Origin: Symbiodinium natans
Lineage: Eukaryota > Sar > Dinophyceae > Suessiales > Symbiodiniaceae
Assembly (NCBI GenBank): GCA_905221605.1
Contig: CAJNDS010002252.1
Location: 312,501 to 376,500 of the forward strand
Direction of reading: 5' to 3'
DNA length: 64,000 bases
Shown here: positions 22,201 to 31,481 of the stretch, in pieces
Layout of the letters: the number at the start of each line of letters is the position of its first letter
Numbering within the stretch: the first letter of the stretch is position 1
Translations under genes and position numbers: made by a program
The notes under the pieces: model-generated
Told to the model about the DNA's origin: nothing
The model's database searches: none
What the model saw: only the letters and a program-made list of their open reading frames with translations

Positions 22201-23493
22201 TGGCAAGGCAAAACGTGAGCCTCGCGGCAAAGACTGCAGCGGGTCTGTGGTTGGAATTTGTTGGTTTTGCTCGTTTGCCTTCTTCGGAGGGTTTAGGGTT
22301 TAGGGTTTAGGGTTTAGGGTTTAGGGCTTAGGGCTTCGGGCTTAGGGTCTAGGGTGGATTCTTAAGCGCGGCCCTCTTTGGGAGGAGTTGTCGTTATTTG
22401 CCCTTTCTGGGGTTTCTCAGAGGGGCAAAAAACCCTAAACCCTAAACCCTGAACCCTGAACCCTAAACCCTAAACCCTAAACCCTAAACCCTAACCCCCA
22501 AAACCTTCAGCCTTACAGAAAGGACCACCCCCTAAACCTTATAGACTTCATGTACAGGAATACTGTTCTGAGGCCTTCCCTAAACCCTAAACCCTAAACC
22601 CTAAACCCTAAACCCTAAACCCTAAACCCTAAACCCTAAACCCTAAACCCTAAACCCTAAACCCCCAGCCCTAGACCCCAAAGCCTTTAAGAGACTCCAG
22701 GTGCTCGCAGGCCCGGTCGAGTCGCTGTCATTCGGGTCCTTCGGTCTGGAGGAATGCGAGCTCCTCTCCATGGGCCACGCCCCTTGGGTTCAGAATTCAG
22801 GGCCCGTTTGGGCCCTTTAAGCCATTTTAGGCCCTTAAGAGGCCCCCCTAAAACAGCCCTAAACAGGGCCTAAAGAGGCCCTAAACAGGGCCTAAAGAGG
22901 CCCTAAACAGGGCCTAAAGAGGCCCTAAAGAAGGCCTTTAGGCCCTAAAGAAGGCCTTTAGGCCCTTGAGGGCGGGCTTTAGGGCTAGGGTTGAGGATGT
23001 AGGGCTTTAGGTCCTTTAGGCCTTAAGGGCCCTTTAAGTTAAGGCCTTAACTCCAGTGTCTTTAGGGGTTCGGGGTTTACTACAGGGTCCCAATTTTGGG
23101 GTTTCCTTTTTTGGGCCCCCTTCTTAAGGTGCAGGAGGACGGCTACTACGAGGTTCAGGCCACACTCCGGCTCGCCGACGCGGCGGAAGTTCCGGAGGCG
23201 GATGACAACGACTTCAAGGAAAAGGTCGCCCGGCTGCTGCAGAGCGTCAGCCCCTCGAAGTCCACAAAGGACCCGTGCTCGGAGCTCCAGGGTGCTTAGT
23301 AAGCCATTTACAGATGCACTTAGAATCCCAGAAGCCCCTTAAGTACCCTTATAGGGTTCTAATTGTGAGGATGCCCTTCAGACCCAAAGCTTGAATCCCA
23401 GGGGGCTGGGGCGACAGGAAGTCGGACATCAAGGAGGGCCAGAAGAAGACTGAGGAGCAGCTGGCCAGCATCTCGAACCAGCTGGTGGCTGTG
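19088..23493 (+). CDS. Spliced 2H-phosphoesterase (AKAP7/AKAP18-like) gene
   Basis: Span entry; exons follow. Spliced exons show both HxT motifs of the 2H phosphoesterase fold (family knowledge: two HxT/S motifs form the active site, for example in 2'-5' RNA ligases, cyclic phosphodiesterases and the AKAP18 central domain). The first, HVT, is rebuilt across a junction after EPIEKS; the second is HVTLFK in exon 21676-21778. Other AKAP7-like hallmarks are NTHFIGVRMP at the domain start, LEECELLSM, and EDGYYEV near the end. The N-terminal part is helical (KQLGKQPNGRTV, QLAEQVEQTAETVISL). Substrate unknown. ATG at 19088 is a possible start, but upstream exons are possible. Three introns contain or are family A elements. 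Confidence 0.7.
19321..19399 (+). CDS. Exon of 2H gene
   Basis: TTTTTCCTAG acceptor with pyrimidine tract, one base then 26 codons IQEAARKGLWQLAEQVEQTA plus ETVISL, donor CTG/GTGACG. Confidence 0.6.
19544..19660 (+). CDS. Exon of 2H gene
   Basis: GCAAG/G acceptor, 39 codons phase 0, VRKVESGRLQVPATPIPKDP ... ALAQELRSMVE, ending exactly at a family A element. Confidence 0.6.
19661..19937. mobile_element. Introner-like element, family A, composite, as intron of 2H gene
   Basis: 277 bp from CCTTGGGGACCAAATGAAGG to TTTCGTCCCCAACAAG, flanked by GAA at 19658-19660 and 19938-19940 (candidate target duplication). The inside holds a TTTAGGG tract of about 11 units and two partial family cores (GGGGTCATATACCC and GGGGGGTCATATGCCCC), so it looks nested or expanded. 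Removal with one GAA keeps the frame from MVE to ELGELQRS. Confidence 0.65.
19938..20222 (+). CDS. Exon of 2H gene: start of catalytic domain
   Basis: 95 codons phase 0, EELGELQRSHTPLGQEQLAA, a helix, then NTHFIGVRMPCHVRRRLGYL and LQESVEPIEKSH. The last residues match the lead-in to the first HxT motif. The donor can be read CAT/GTGAGT (GT) or CATGT/GAGT (GA); the latter joins to G ACT to make H-V-T. Confidence 0.7.
20288..20332 (+). CDS. Possible 15-codon optional exon of 2H gene
   Basis: TATTCAG/GTT acceptor and GTCCAT/GTAAGT donor enclose VGAMTQASSALWGVH. Its end copies the context of the previous exon end (TCCATGT then A/GAGTCT), so including or skipping it could still yield an HVT motif. 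Whether it is used cannot be told from DNA. Confidence 0.35.
20343..20520. mobile_element. MITE family C copy with tandem 12-mers
   Basis: Starts TTGGAGGTTCATGGTACTTA, the end shared with the perfect inverted-repeat copy at 57270-57464. The inside holds GTACGTATAAC and a tandem array of TACAGTTATAAG/TACAGTTATAGG units (about 20450-20492). The right inverted repeat is degraded (TGAATTGGTCAATCAG). Confidence 0.5.
20555..20648 (+). CDS. Exon of 2H gene: strand and helix after first HxT
   Basis: ACCAG/G acceptor, one base, then TVLVARLAFDDVAKAVAALH and QAAADWRSQGH. The hydrophobic strand TVLVARL followed by a helix is what follows HxT in AKAP7-like proteins. Right edge at the element below. Confidence 0.6.
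20649..20799. mobile_element. Introner-like element, family A, with TTTAGGG insert
   Basis: TCTTGGGGGGCCCATATGAGCC on the left and GGGTTCGTTTGGGTTTTCCAAG on the right, interrupted by a TTTAGGG tract (20678-20720). No clear target duplication. Confidence 0.5.
20994..21072 (+). CDS. Exon of 2H gene
   Basis: CCTCAG/G acceptor, DPMSYESKGWANFKVECCTL then EG. In position it matches the loop and strand between the two HxT halves. Right edge uncertain. Confidence 0.4.
21273..21342 (+). CDS. Exon of 2H gene
   Basis: ATAAG/G acceptor, one base then YAPILPSHSLASLAEHLRLC and VA, the amphipathic helix expected before the second HxT. Ends at a family A element. Confidence 0.55.
21343..21675. mobile_element. 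Introner-like element, family A, expanded, as intron of 2H gene
   Basis: 333 bp, CCTTGGGGACCAACTGAACTCC to GGTTCATTTCGTTCCCAAG. The inside contains repeated cores (TATACCCTATACTACTACATTTTC-like at about 21410, 21455, 21520 and 21585). Splicing at the same relative points as the other copies keeps the frame into KALGSCDPFAF. No clean target duplication. Confidence 0.6.
21676..21778 (+). CDS. Exon of 2H gene with second HxT motif
   Basis: Reads KALGSCDPFAFAAQPASQAI then PHVTLFKGSNADTQ, donor CAG/GTGCTG. HVT in HVTLFK is the second catalytic motif of the 2H fold. Confidence 0.7.
21995..22105. mobile_element. Introner-like element, family A, best-preserved copy
   Basis: 111 bp with 26-bp terminal inverted repeats: left CCTTGGGGACCAAATGAACC, right mirror ending CATTTCGTCCCCAAG, only two or three mismatches. 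The core reads TATACCTTATACTACTGTAA. Useful as the family reference. It lies inside a larger intron of the 2H gene. Confidence 0.75.
22106..22685. other. Intron sequence of 2H gene
   Basis: Half of a family E element (CATTTCCTACTAAGAACCAG near 22128), a small exon-like island (22190-22215), a TTTAGGG tract, and CCCTAAA tracts at about 22430-22495 and 22579-22663. Confidence 0.5.
22690..22772 (+). CDS. Exon of 2H gene
   Basis: Frame RLQVLAGPVESLSFGSFGLE then ECELLSM, the closing strands of the 2H domain. Likely GC donor after ATGG. Left edge uncertain (several AG). Confidence 0.55.
22850..22970. repeat. Tandem GGCCTAAAGAGGCCCTAAACAG repeat
   Basis: About five copies of a 22-bp unit built from AGGCCCTAAACAGGGCCTAA, then two copies of AAGAAGGCCTTTAGGCCCT. 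Palindromic GGCC/CCTTTAGG elements make it strongly self-complementary. Confidence 0.8.
23129..23291 (+). CDS. Exon of 2H gene, end of catalytic domain plus tail
   Basis: TTAAG/G acceptor, VQEDGYYEVQATLRLADAAE and an acidic/helical extension to SELQ. DGYYEV matches the last strand of AKAP7-like domains. Confidence 0.6.
23418..23493 (+). CDS. Exon of 2H gene, helical tail
   Basis: GACAG/G acceptor, KSDIKEGQKKTEEQLASISN then QLVAV, donor GTG/GTAAGG. Probable coiled coil. A further open piece (23776-23854, DKGYAKGPPEARVLVQRPSA, stop TAG... at the end) may be the last exon. Confidence 0.45.
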
Positions 23494-23854
23494 GTAAGGA
23501 AGTCTGAAGGCCAAGAAGATAAGAAGCTTGGTGGAGAGCCGGCGAAGACATGGAAGCATGCATTAAACCCTAAACCCACATGTACAGCCAATTGAGATCT
23601 CAATGAGCCAAGCGGCAGTGCCGTGTTTGGCTTGCCACCTGTGGAAGAAGTCTTTGCAGAACCCGGGTGGACCTGAGTGTTCATGGGAGCGCGGAGGTCA
23701 AGCGTGTACCGGAAGTGGTCCCCCCATGGCTTGCCCTAAACCCTAAACCCCAAACGCAAACCCTAAACCCTAAACCTGCAGACAAGGGCTACGCCAAAGG
23801 GCCCCCTGAGGCGCGCGTACTTGTACAGAGGCCGAGCGCAGAAAGGATCGACTA

Positions 23855-24505
23855 GGGTTTAAGGTTCAGGGTTTATAAACCCTAAACCCTATAGGGTCTA
23901 GGGTTGAGGGTTCAGGGTTTAGGGTTCAGGGCGCAGAGAGTTTAGTTGTTTGTATAAGGGGGGGGGGGGGGGGGGCGGGGTACTTGGGGTACTTAGGTGT
24001 GGGTCGTGACTTAGGTTCTCGGACTCTGAAGTTTGGGGTCCTTCAACCCAAGTCCTCAGCCCTAAGCCCTTCGCCCCCCCCCCGAGCCCAAAAAGCCGTA
24101 AGTGGGGATGTTCCCCCTTTTCGTAACAGTCCTGAAGCAGGACTGTAGTACCCCCGATGACAGTCCCCATACTAAGAACTGTATACGGGGGAACATCCCC
24201 CACCCGGAAACCTGCGGCATCCCCATGCCCTGAATTGCCCAGAAGGCCGACGATACCCCCATGAGGAGCCCCGAACCGGCCCAAGGTTCTCAACACGGAT
24301 CCCTTTAGCCTGAGAACTAAACCACCCCAAAGCCTAAATCAAGTTCTCTCTTGAAACGCCCCCCCCCCCCCTAAAACCCCTAAGCCCTAAACCCTTAAAA
24401 GCCCAAAAAAACAGCCCAGCTCTTCACCCTTTTAGCCTCCCAGGCTTCAAACCCTACACCCTATACACGCCCCAAGCCCGCTAAACCCTAAACCCTATAA
24501 CCTCG
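23855..24505. other. Repeats plus MITE family D
   Basis: TTTAGGG-like words and a poly-G run (about 23958-23975). At 24102-24203 there is an inverted-repeat element, GTGGGGATGTTCCCCCTTTT ... ACGGGGGAACATCCCCCAC, with a relative at about 55078-55174. No gene seen. Confidence 0.6.
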
Positions 24506-24506
24506 C

Positions 24507-24567
24507 CCCACCTCAGGCGCCTGCGTGAAGCGGCCAGGGCGGCGAGGGCCGTGGCGAAGGCGACTCC
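24507..24567 (+). CDS. Candidate exon
   Basis: CTCAG/G acceptor, frame RLREAARAARAVAKATP, followed by a TTTAGGG tract. Alanine/arginine-rich, weak. Confidence 0.3.
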
Positions 24568-24569
24568 CA

Positions 24570-26094
24570 GGGTTTAGGGTTTAGGTTTTAGGTTTTAGGT
24601 TTTTGGTTTTTATTCTGTTTCTTTGGGGGGTGTGGGGTTGTTTTGGGTTTGGTCTGGCTTTTGATTTTTTTTTTTTTGTAAGGGGTTTGGGGCTGTTCGG
24701 TTTCGGGGATTTAGGGAGCAGGGTGTTAAGGTTGCGGTTTAGGGCAAGTTTACTTGAGCCCCTCCCAAAGCACACAGTATTGGGCCGAAAGCACCACAAG
24801 AAAGGATCCATCGGGGTTGCTTAGGGTTGTGCCTGACTGCCTTGGGCCCCTGAAGAGGGCGATTTCTGCCTGACAGCTCAGTTTGTTTTTTCTGACCTGG
24901 ACCCTTTGTGCCTCCCCGTAAAATTCCGGGGACCCTTCTGGGACCTCCTGAACGCGGAAAACCCAAGAAAGCTTCCTTGCTAGAGGCGTTTGGGGGGAAC
25001 GCTAAAAGTGGTTCTTGGGGCTCACGCACTCTAAATATAAGGAAAAGGCGCATTCCCCGCGCGCATACACTGATACGCACCCTAAACCCGAAACCCTAAA
25101 CCCGAAACCCTAAACCTTAGGGGCTGGGTAGTTATCACCTTTTTGGTCAGACATATTTCTACCAGCAATGAAAGGTGTTAACTCTTTTTGGGCTAGGGTA
25201 TTCATCCCCCAGGCCTAAACCGCCTAAACCCTACTCAACCCCATACCACCCCATAGTTTAGTTCCGGAGGAGCCCTTCGTTTCAGGGTTTTGGGTTAAGG
25301 GTGGTTTAGGGTGTAGGGTTTAGGGGTTTAGGGTTTAGGGTTTAGGGTTTAGGACATCCCTCCACCCAATTCTTTTGCATGGCTGTGCAGAGGACGTCTT
25401 CCGGGAAGGACGACGTGGGCCGCCACACGCTTGGGCAGGGTACAGTATGGGCTTAAGAAGGTTTACGTAGGGTGTAGGGGTTTAATTTTAAGAGGGTAGG
25501 GGTTTAGAGCTAGGGTTTAACCCTGAACCCTAAACCCTAAAGGTTTGGGGGATAGGGATTCAGGGTTGAGGCTTTCGGGTTCGAAAATCAGGATGTACTG
25601 GGCTTTCCGCTTCAGAATCTCGAGGGGTGCGAAGGGTTCCTGTGTCACACAACGGCGGTTTAATCCTGAATGTTACCCGAAACCCTAAACCCTAAACCCT
25701 AAACCCTAAACCCTAAACCCTAAACCCTAAACCCTAAACCCTAAACCCTAAACCCTAAACCCTGAACCCTAACCCAAAGCCCTAAACCCCAAACCCCAAA
25801 CCCCAAACCCCAAACCCCAAACCCCAAACCCCAAACCCTAAACCCTATGGCTCAGGCACCTGATCCTGGTCCTTGGCTGTAGTGGTTCGTCTTTGGCAGA
25901 ATTCTTTATTTCGAAATCCGACTCCTCGAGGAGATTGCACTAGATAGTTGAAGATTCGGGGCTTTGAGTTCCGGGCTTAGGGTAGCCTAAGCCCTGAACC
26001 GCAAACCCAAATCCTCAACCGACAACCTTAAACCCTAAACCATGCATACAACCCCCTAACCTTAAACCCTGCACACCCTGAACCTTGGCACAAT
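24570..26094. other. Repeats with weak islands
   Basis: G/T-rich low-complexity DNA to about 24740; two antiparallel open frames near 24740-25100 that look non-coding; family G element about 25119-25207; possible exon 25385-25437 (RTSSGKDDVGRHTLGQ with donor GTACAG); CCCTAAA then CCCCAAA array 25680-25845, where eight consecutive CCCCAAA units show another local variant amplification. Confidence 0.5.
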
Positions 26095-26167
26095 CCTTGG
26101 GGACCAAATGACCCCTAAAATTGGGGTCATAAACCCTACACTACTACAATTCCTATTAAGGTATATA
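26095..26167. mobile_element. Introner-like element, family A, 3'-truncated
   Basis: CCTTGGGGACCAAATGACCCC and the core GGGGTCATAAACCCTACACTAC and CCTATTAAGGTATAT, then the element breaks off. An open island follows (about 26175-26250, LARLEHKRNALPRLDLLLAT), a possible exon. Confidence 0.55.
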
Positions 26168-27304
26168 AGCCGCAAAAAATTGGCCCGATTGGAACACAAG
26201 CGGAATGCACTGCCGCGACTGGACCTCTTACTTGCGACATACTCATGGATCTGGACTTGGGGTTTCGGTGTTTGGGGTTGAGGGCTTAGGGCTTAGGGCT
26301 CAGGGCTTAGAGACCCGAAACCCTAAACCCTAAACCCTAAACCCTAAACCCTAAACCCTAAACCTTATAGAGCCAAAATCCCCCTTTGTTGCTGGCAGCC
26401 AGGTGTCGCCGACAGCTTTCAGTGGCAGCAGGTGTTTCTCCTTGCGTTCCTGGGCTGCAGCACAGCTGCGTGTGTGATTCCGAGTTTGGGGGTTCAGGGT
26501 TTAGGGTTTAGGGTTTGGGGTTTAGGGTTTAGGGTTTTGGGGGTTTGGGGTTTTAGGGTTTAGGGTTTAAGGGGTTCTGGGAACAAAGCGCGGAAGCCAA
26601 CTAGATGTGCGGAGGAGTACTGGAAAAAGGAGGATGAAGAGCGGGCTGTGCCAGTTTGGGGGGTATCCCTAGTTTCGGAAACCCTCTTAACGACTGTTAC
26701 CCCTAAACCCTAAACCCCTAAGTGTTAGTATAAAGGGTGAACATCCCAAAGTACAGGATATGAGTGCATATTCTGTGAAATTGCTGCCTCTGCTTCTTTA
26801 GCGCTTCGGTGCCGAAACCCTAACCCTACCCCGTACGAAGCTCCAAGTTAAGGTTGGGCCTGGCATCATTCATTTGCCTCCTCGTCGCCTTGGCGGCCGG
26901 GGCCTTGTGGAATTGGATGGTAGGGTTCGGGGTTTGGGGTTAGGGGTTTAGGTTTAGGGTTTAGGTTTTAGGGGTGGCTCCTTCTCTTTCTTTTGTTTGG
27001 TGGTGCGGGGCACCAGCCTCCAGTCAACTTGGGCGGAAGAGGGGGGCATGTTTCCACAGCGTGTAGAGTAGAGACCTAGTGGGGCATCCCATTTCGAATG
27101 TGCAGACTCCCCTAAACCCTAAACTCTAAACCCTAAGCCCTAAACCCTAATTAAACCTAAACCCTAAACCTGAACCCTAAACCCTGAACCCTAAACCCTA
27201 AACCCTAACACCATGCATGTTGCACCCATGTTGCACTCTCCTCCTTCGCCGGCCGAATGGCATCATGCGTTTGCAAGCCACCTATCAACCAGCGGCTCGG
27301 GGCA

Positions 27305-27447
27305 CTGCCCCATTTCAGTATGATTAATCGTATTATTGTTGTTACTGTTCCTCTTAATATTCTTATCATTATTAACACAATTATTCGTATTCTTACTACA
27401 ATTCTTATTCTTACTTTCCGTCATTCAATTTTTCATGTTATCACATG
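27305..27447. other. AT-rich pyrimidine-strand island
   Basis: About 140 bp of TTATTCTTAC/TATTATTG-like sequence, far richer in A and T than anything nearby, in a GC-rich neighbourhood. Both short ORFs over it look non-coding. A possible small exon (DDEREGSAGSQPFAAFLAAL) follows at 27447-27517. Confidence 0.6.
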
Positions 27448-27539
27448 ACGATGAGCGCGAGGGCTCCGCCGGCTCTCAGCCCTTTGCGGCATTTCTGGCG
27501 GCGCTCCTGGGCCCTTGAGCCCCAGAGGGGCCGGGGGAG

Positions 27540-28780
27540 GGAGGGGGGCAGGGTTTTGGGTTTAGGGTTGAGGGTTTTGTGTTTTGGGTTTAGGGCTTAG
27601 GGTTTAGGGTTTGGGGGGTGGATATGGGATTGTGAGGTTTTGGGGTGGGTGTTGGGATTTTGGGGTTGTGAGGTTTTGGGGCGTTGAGGCTTTGAGGTTT
27701 AGAGTTTGGGGCGTTGAGGTTGCGGGTTCGGGGTTTTGGTGTGTTTTGGGTTTTAATTCGTGTTTAGGGTTTTTGGGCCGTTGGGGGGGGGGGGGGGTGT
27801 TTGGGTGTTGGGGTTTAGGGCCTTTGGGTTTTGGGGCTTTGTCTTGTAGTTTGGGGTGGGCGTTATGGGTTCAGGCTTTGGGGCGTTGGGACGTTCAGGG
27901 CGCGTTTTATCCATAAGGCTGCAGTCGGCTTGCTCGCGAAAGGTAGCGTGTCAATCAGCAACAGAAATGACTCCTCTTCCCCCGAATATTCTCTACTCTC
28001 CCATGATAAAGGGGCTTTCAACATTCGGGGGAAAGGAAAATATACCTTAAAGCACTAAACTAAACCCGAAGCATATTTGGCAGACGGAGAGAGCGACAGC
28101 ATCAGTGCACATGGGAGCTACTGTACACTTGGGGTTTTGGGTTTAGGGCCTTGACTCCAATAAGAGGTTCGTTTAGGGTTTAGGGTTTAGGGTTTAGGGT
28201 TTAGGGTTTAGGGTTTAGGGTTTGAGGGTTTTGGGTTTAGGGTTTTGGGTTTAGCGTTTTGGGTTCAGGGTTTTGGGTTTTGGGTTTGGGGGTTCAGGGT
28301 TGAGGAACCCTTCAAACCCAAAATGCCAAAGTTCGGGTTTGCCGGCCGAGCCTTGCTGAGGCTGGCTCGTAGTCTATGCGTACCAACTACAGGCTCGATC
28401 TTGCGGCTTTGGGGGGGCGGGGAGGTTGCGGTTGAGGCACCAAAACTCTGAACCCTACCGGAAGATCCCGAAGGCTTCGGGGGCGAGGGCAGGGGAGCCG
28501 AACCACCTCAAATGACCTTGAAACCCCAAGAGCCTTTCACCCACAAGTAGACTTAGACCCCCGAATGCGCGCCCCTAGGCCTCCAACTTGCCCAGCCCTT
28601 CAGGGGCCCACTCTTGTCTCCCAGTTTTCCAGGTTGTTGTATGTATACATATGTGGTTTAGGGTTTTTGGGCTTAGTGAGGCTGCAATCGGTAAGGATGG
28701 AACCCAGTATCTCAGCCTCACTCGAAGGTTCATGATTCATGGGCAGTTCTAAGCGGGCTATGTGTAGCATAGCTATAGCT
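27540..28780. other. G/T-rich low complexity, TTTAGGG tract and one weak exon
   Basis: TTTTGGGGT/TTTAGGG mixture to about 27900, a TTTAGGG tract 28170-28225, and an open island 28330-28412 (GRALLRLARSLCVPTTGSIL) that might be an exon. Open frames over the G/T-rich part are glycine/tryptophan/phenylalanine strings made by the repeat. Confidence 0.5.
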
Positions 28781-28909
28781 GTACCTTTATATATATATAT
28801 GCTCACCCCCCCCCCCCAATGGACCCACCGCGGGTGGCAGCCGAGTCCTAGCCAGATCAAGGGAAAAACAACAAAACAAGAAACTAACCAAAACCAAAAA
28901 ACAAAAAAA

Positions 28910-29735
28910 CCATCTTTTCCAAAACTATGGGGCTGGGGCCTCCAAAAGATTGTTTTTTTGGTTTTCTCGAGAAAAAGATGGTTTTTTTGGTTCGAAACCA
29001 TCTTTTTCTCGAGAAAAAGATGGTTTTTGGAGGTGTTCTCCTGGCAAAACCATCTTTTTCTCGAGAAAAAAGATTCTAAACCATCTTTTTCCCGAGAAAA
29101 AGATTGTTTCGAACCAAAAAACCATCTTTTTCTAGAGAAAACCAAAAATACCAAAAAAACCATCTTTTGGAGGCGCCAGCCCCATAGTTTTGGAAAAGAT
29201 GGTTTTTTTGGTTTTTTTGGTTTTCTCGAGAAAAAGATGGTTTTTTTGTTCGAAACAATCTTTTTCTCGAGAAAAAGATGATTTTGAGCAACCATCCTTC
29301 GAAAAACAATCTTTTTCTCGAGAAAAAGATGGTTTTACCAGGAGAAGACCTCCAAAAACCATCTTTTTCTCGAGAAAAAGATGGTTTCGAACCAAAAAAA
29401 CCATCTTTTTCTCAAGAAAACAAAAAAAAAACCATCTTTTGGAGGCCCCAGCCCCATAGTTTTGGAAAAGATGGTTTTTTTTTGGTTTTTTATTTTCTCG
29501 AGAAAATGATGGTTTTTTGGTTCGAAACAATCTTTTTCTCGAGAAAAAGATGGTTTTGAGCAACCATCCTTCGAAAAACCATCTTGTCTCGAGAAAAAGA
29601 TGGTTTTACCAGGAGAACACCTCCAAAAACCATCTTTTTCTCGAGAAAAAGATTGTTTCGAACCAAAAAACCATCTTTTTCTCGAGCAAACAAAAAAAAC
29701 CATCTTTTGGAGGCCCCAGCCCCATGGTTTTGGAT
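28910..29735. repeat. Array of perfect CTCGAG-centred palindromes
   Basis: The 26-bp palindrome CCATCTTTTTCTCGAGAAAA AGATGG and close variants recur about a dozen times. They sit in a larger pattern where GGGGCTGGGGCCTCCAAAAG and its inverse CTTTTGGAGGCCCCAGCCCC bracket groups of palindromes. Two roughly 270-bp tandem units (about 29161-29431 and 29432-29701) are nearly identical, and the left part is a partial inverse. Because of the palindromes, both strands are open in several frames with serine/lysine/phenylalanine repeats; I regard those ORFs as by-products. Confidence 0.9.
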
Positions 29736-31160
29736 TTTTTTTTTTTTTTTTTTTGGTTTTTGGCTTTTTTGTGAAACTTAGGCATAACCCTACAAATTTA
29801 AGTTTTATGGGTTTAAGCCTCAAGCAGTATAGGGTTATAAGGTTCTAATCCTTTAGGTATTGCCTAAACCTTGAATCCTAAACCTTTAACTTTAAACCCT
29901 GCAAGGTTAACCCCGTGAAAGATTTAGAGATAGACACCGAAAAGACCCTAAACCTTCTTACAGGGTGTACTGGTTTAAAAACCGATGTATACCTGCAGGT
30001 GCTAGATCCCTACAGGGTGCTAAGCTTCTGACCCTGAAGGGTTTAGGGTTAAGGCTTAAATGCCCTCTAGGTTTAAATGCCTAAGTCTTAAAACTGCAAG
30101 CCTTCAAACCTTCATCCTATGGGGTTTGAAGGTCAAGGGTTTAGGCTTGATTGCCGAGGGCTTTAGGGTCCTGAATCTAGAGAGTTTAGGGTTAAGGAAT
30201 AGACGCCTAAACCTTAGCCCTTAAGGTTTAAACTCTATGGGCTTAGGTTTAAATGTCTAAATCTTAAACCCTAAACCTTTAAACCTTCACACTACAAAGT
30301 TTAAGGGTGTTAAGGGTGACAAATTAATTACATACTTAGGTTTAAACGCTGATATCTTAAACCCCAAACCTTTAAACCTTAACCCTATCGGGTTTAAAGG
30401 TTAAGGGCCGTCTTAGGTTTAAATGCCTGAATCTTAAACCCTAAAACTTTAAACCTTCACCCTATAGGGTTTAAAGGTTAAGGGTTTCGGTTTAATTGCA
30501 AACTTAGATTTAAATGTCTAAGTAAAGAATCCTAAACCTTTAAATCTTATCCCTATAGGGTTTAAGGTTAAGGGTTCAATATGAACTGCCGGCATAGGTC
30601 TAAATACCTAAACCTTAAACTTAAACCCTAAACCATTAAATATCTTAACCCTATAGGGTTTTAAGGTTAAAGGCTTAGCGTTAATTGCCGGAATCGGTTT
30701 AAATCCCTAAAACTTAAGCCCGAAACCTTTAACCCTTAGCCCAACAGGGTTTAAAGGTTAAGGGTTTAAAATGAATTGAAGTCTGAGATTTACATGCTTA
30801 AATGTTAATCCTAAACCTTTAAAATCTTAACCCTACAGGGTTTAAAGGTTAAGGGCTTGGCTACAGGTTTAAATGGCTAAATCTTAAACCCTAAGCATTT
30901 AAACCTTAACCCTGCAGGGTTTAAAGGTTAAGGGTTTAAAATTAGTTGCAGGCTTAGGTTTAAATGCCTACATCTTAAACCCTAAACCTGTAAAAATCTT
31001 AACCCTATAGAATTCAAAGGTTAAGGGCTTAGGGTTTAATTGCCGGCATAGGTTCAAATGCCTAAATCTTAAACCCTTAACCTTGAAACCTCAACCCTAC
31101 AGGGTTTAAAGGTTAAGGGTTTTTTTGCGGGCTTAGGTTTACATGCCTAAATCTTAAATT
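29736..31160. repeat. AT-rich tandem repeat, ~90-bp hairpin units
   Basis: About a dozen degenerate copies, starts spaced roughly 74-99 bp (for example near 30245, 30340, 30414, 30505, 30596, 30686, 30785, 30863, 30956, 31050, 31133). Each has GGTTTAAATGCCTAAATCTT, then AAACCTTAACCCTATAGGG TTTAAAGGTTAAGG-like inverted arms, so every unit can form a stem. Much more AT-rich than flanking DNA. No gene. Confidence 0.85.
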
Positions 31161-31318
31161 GTAAACAAAAAGCCAACAGAAAGAGAAACCCTCCGTGTGT
31201 GTGTGAGAGAGTGAATTAAGGAATACAGTCAAAAAACCGGTCACCGGAAAATCCCCAGACAGCATAGGTTTTATCGGTATTTGCGGTACTTTTGCAAAGA
31301 TCAAGGCCCGCGGTGGGT

Positions 31319-31349
<31 letters not shown>

Positions 31350-31481
31350 TGACCATATATATATATGTGTGTACAAATGCGTAATTATAGATATACACAC
31401 ATGCATACTCGTACAGACTTATAACCCTACTTCCAACCTGCAAAGTGCCGCTTATGCTCACCCCCTGAACCCTGAACCCTA

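Larger units (their letters stand above)
28781..31372. mobile_element. 2.6-kb structure bounded by inverted repeats (fold-back-like)
   Basis: The left end (about 28781-28839) reads TATATATATATATGCTCACC, a C run, then AATGGACCCACCGCGGG. The right end (about 31303-31372) is its inverse: CCGCGGTGGGTCCATTGG, a 26-base G run, then TGACCATATATATATATG. Between them lie only the palindrome array and the AT-rich hairpin repeat. There is no transposase, so it would be non-autonomous if mobile. No target duplication was identified. Confidence 0.55.

Noticed and set aside
24739-25099. Antiparallel ORFs (113 and 63 codons)
   Set aside because: Neither shows domain-like composition or splice context; they overlap degenerate repeats.
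28600-29850. Long ORFs on both strands (up to 231 codons) with repeated serine/lysine/phenylalanine words
   Set aside because: They arise because the CTCGAG palindrome array lacks stop codons in several frames on both strands. The peptides mirror each other across strands and there is no non-repeat domain.
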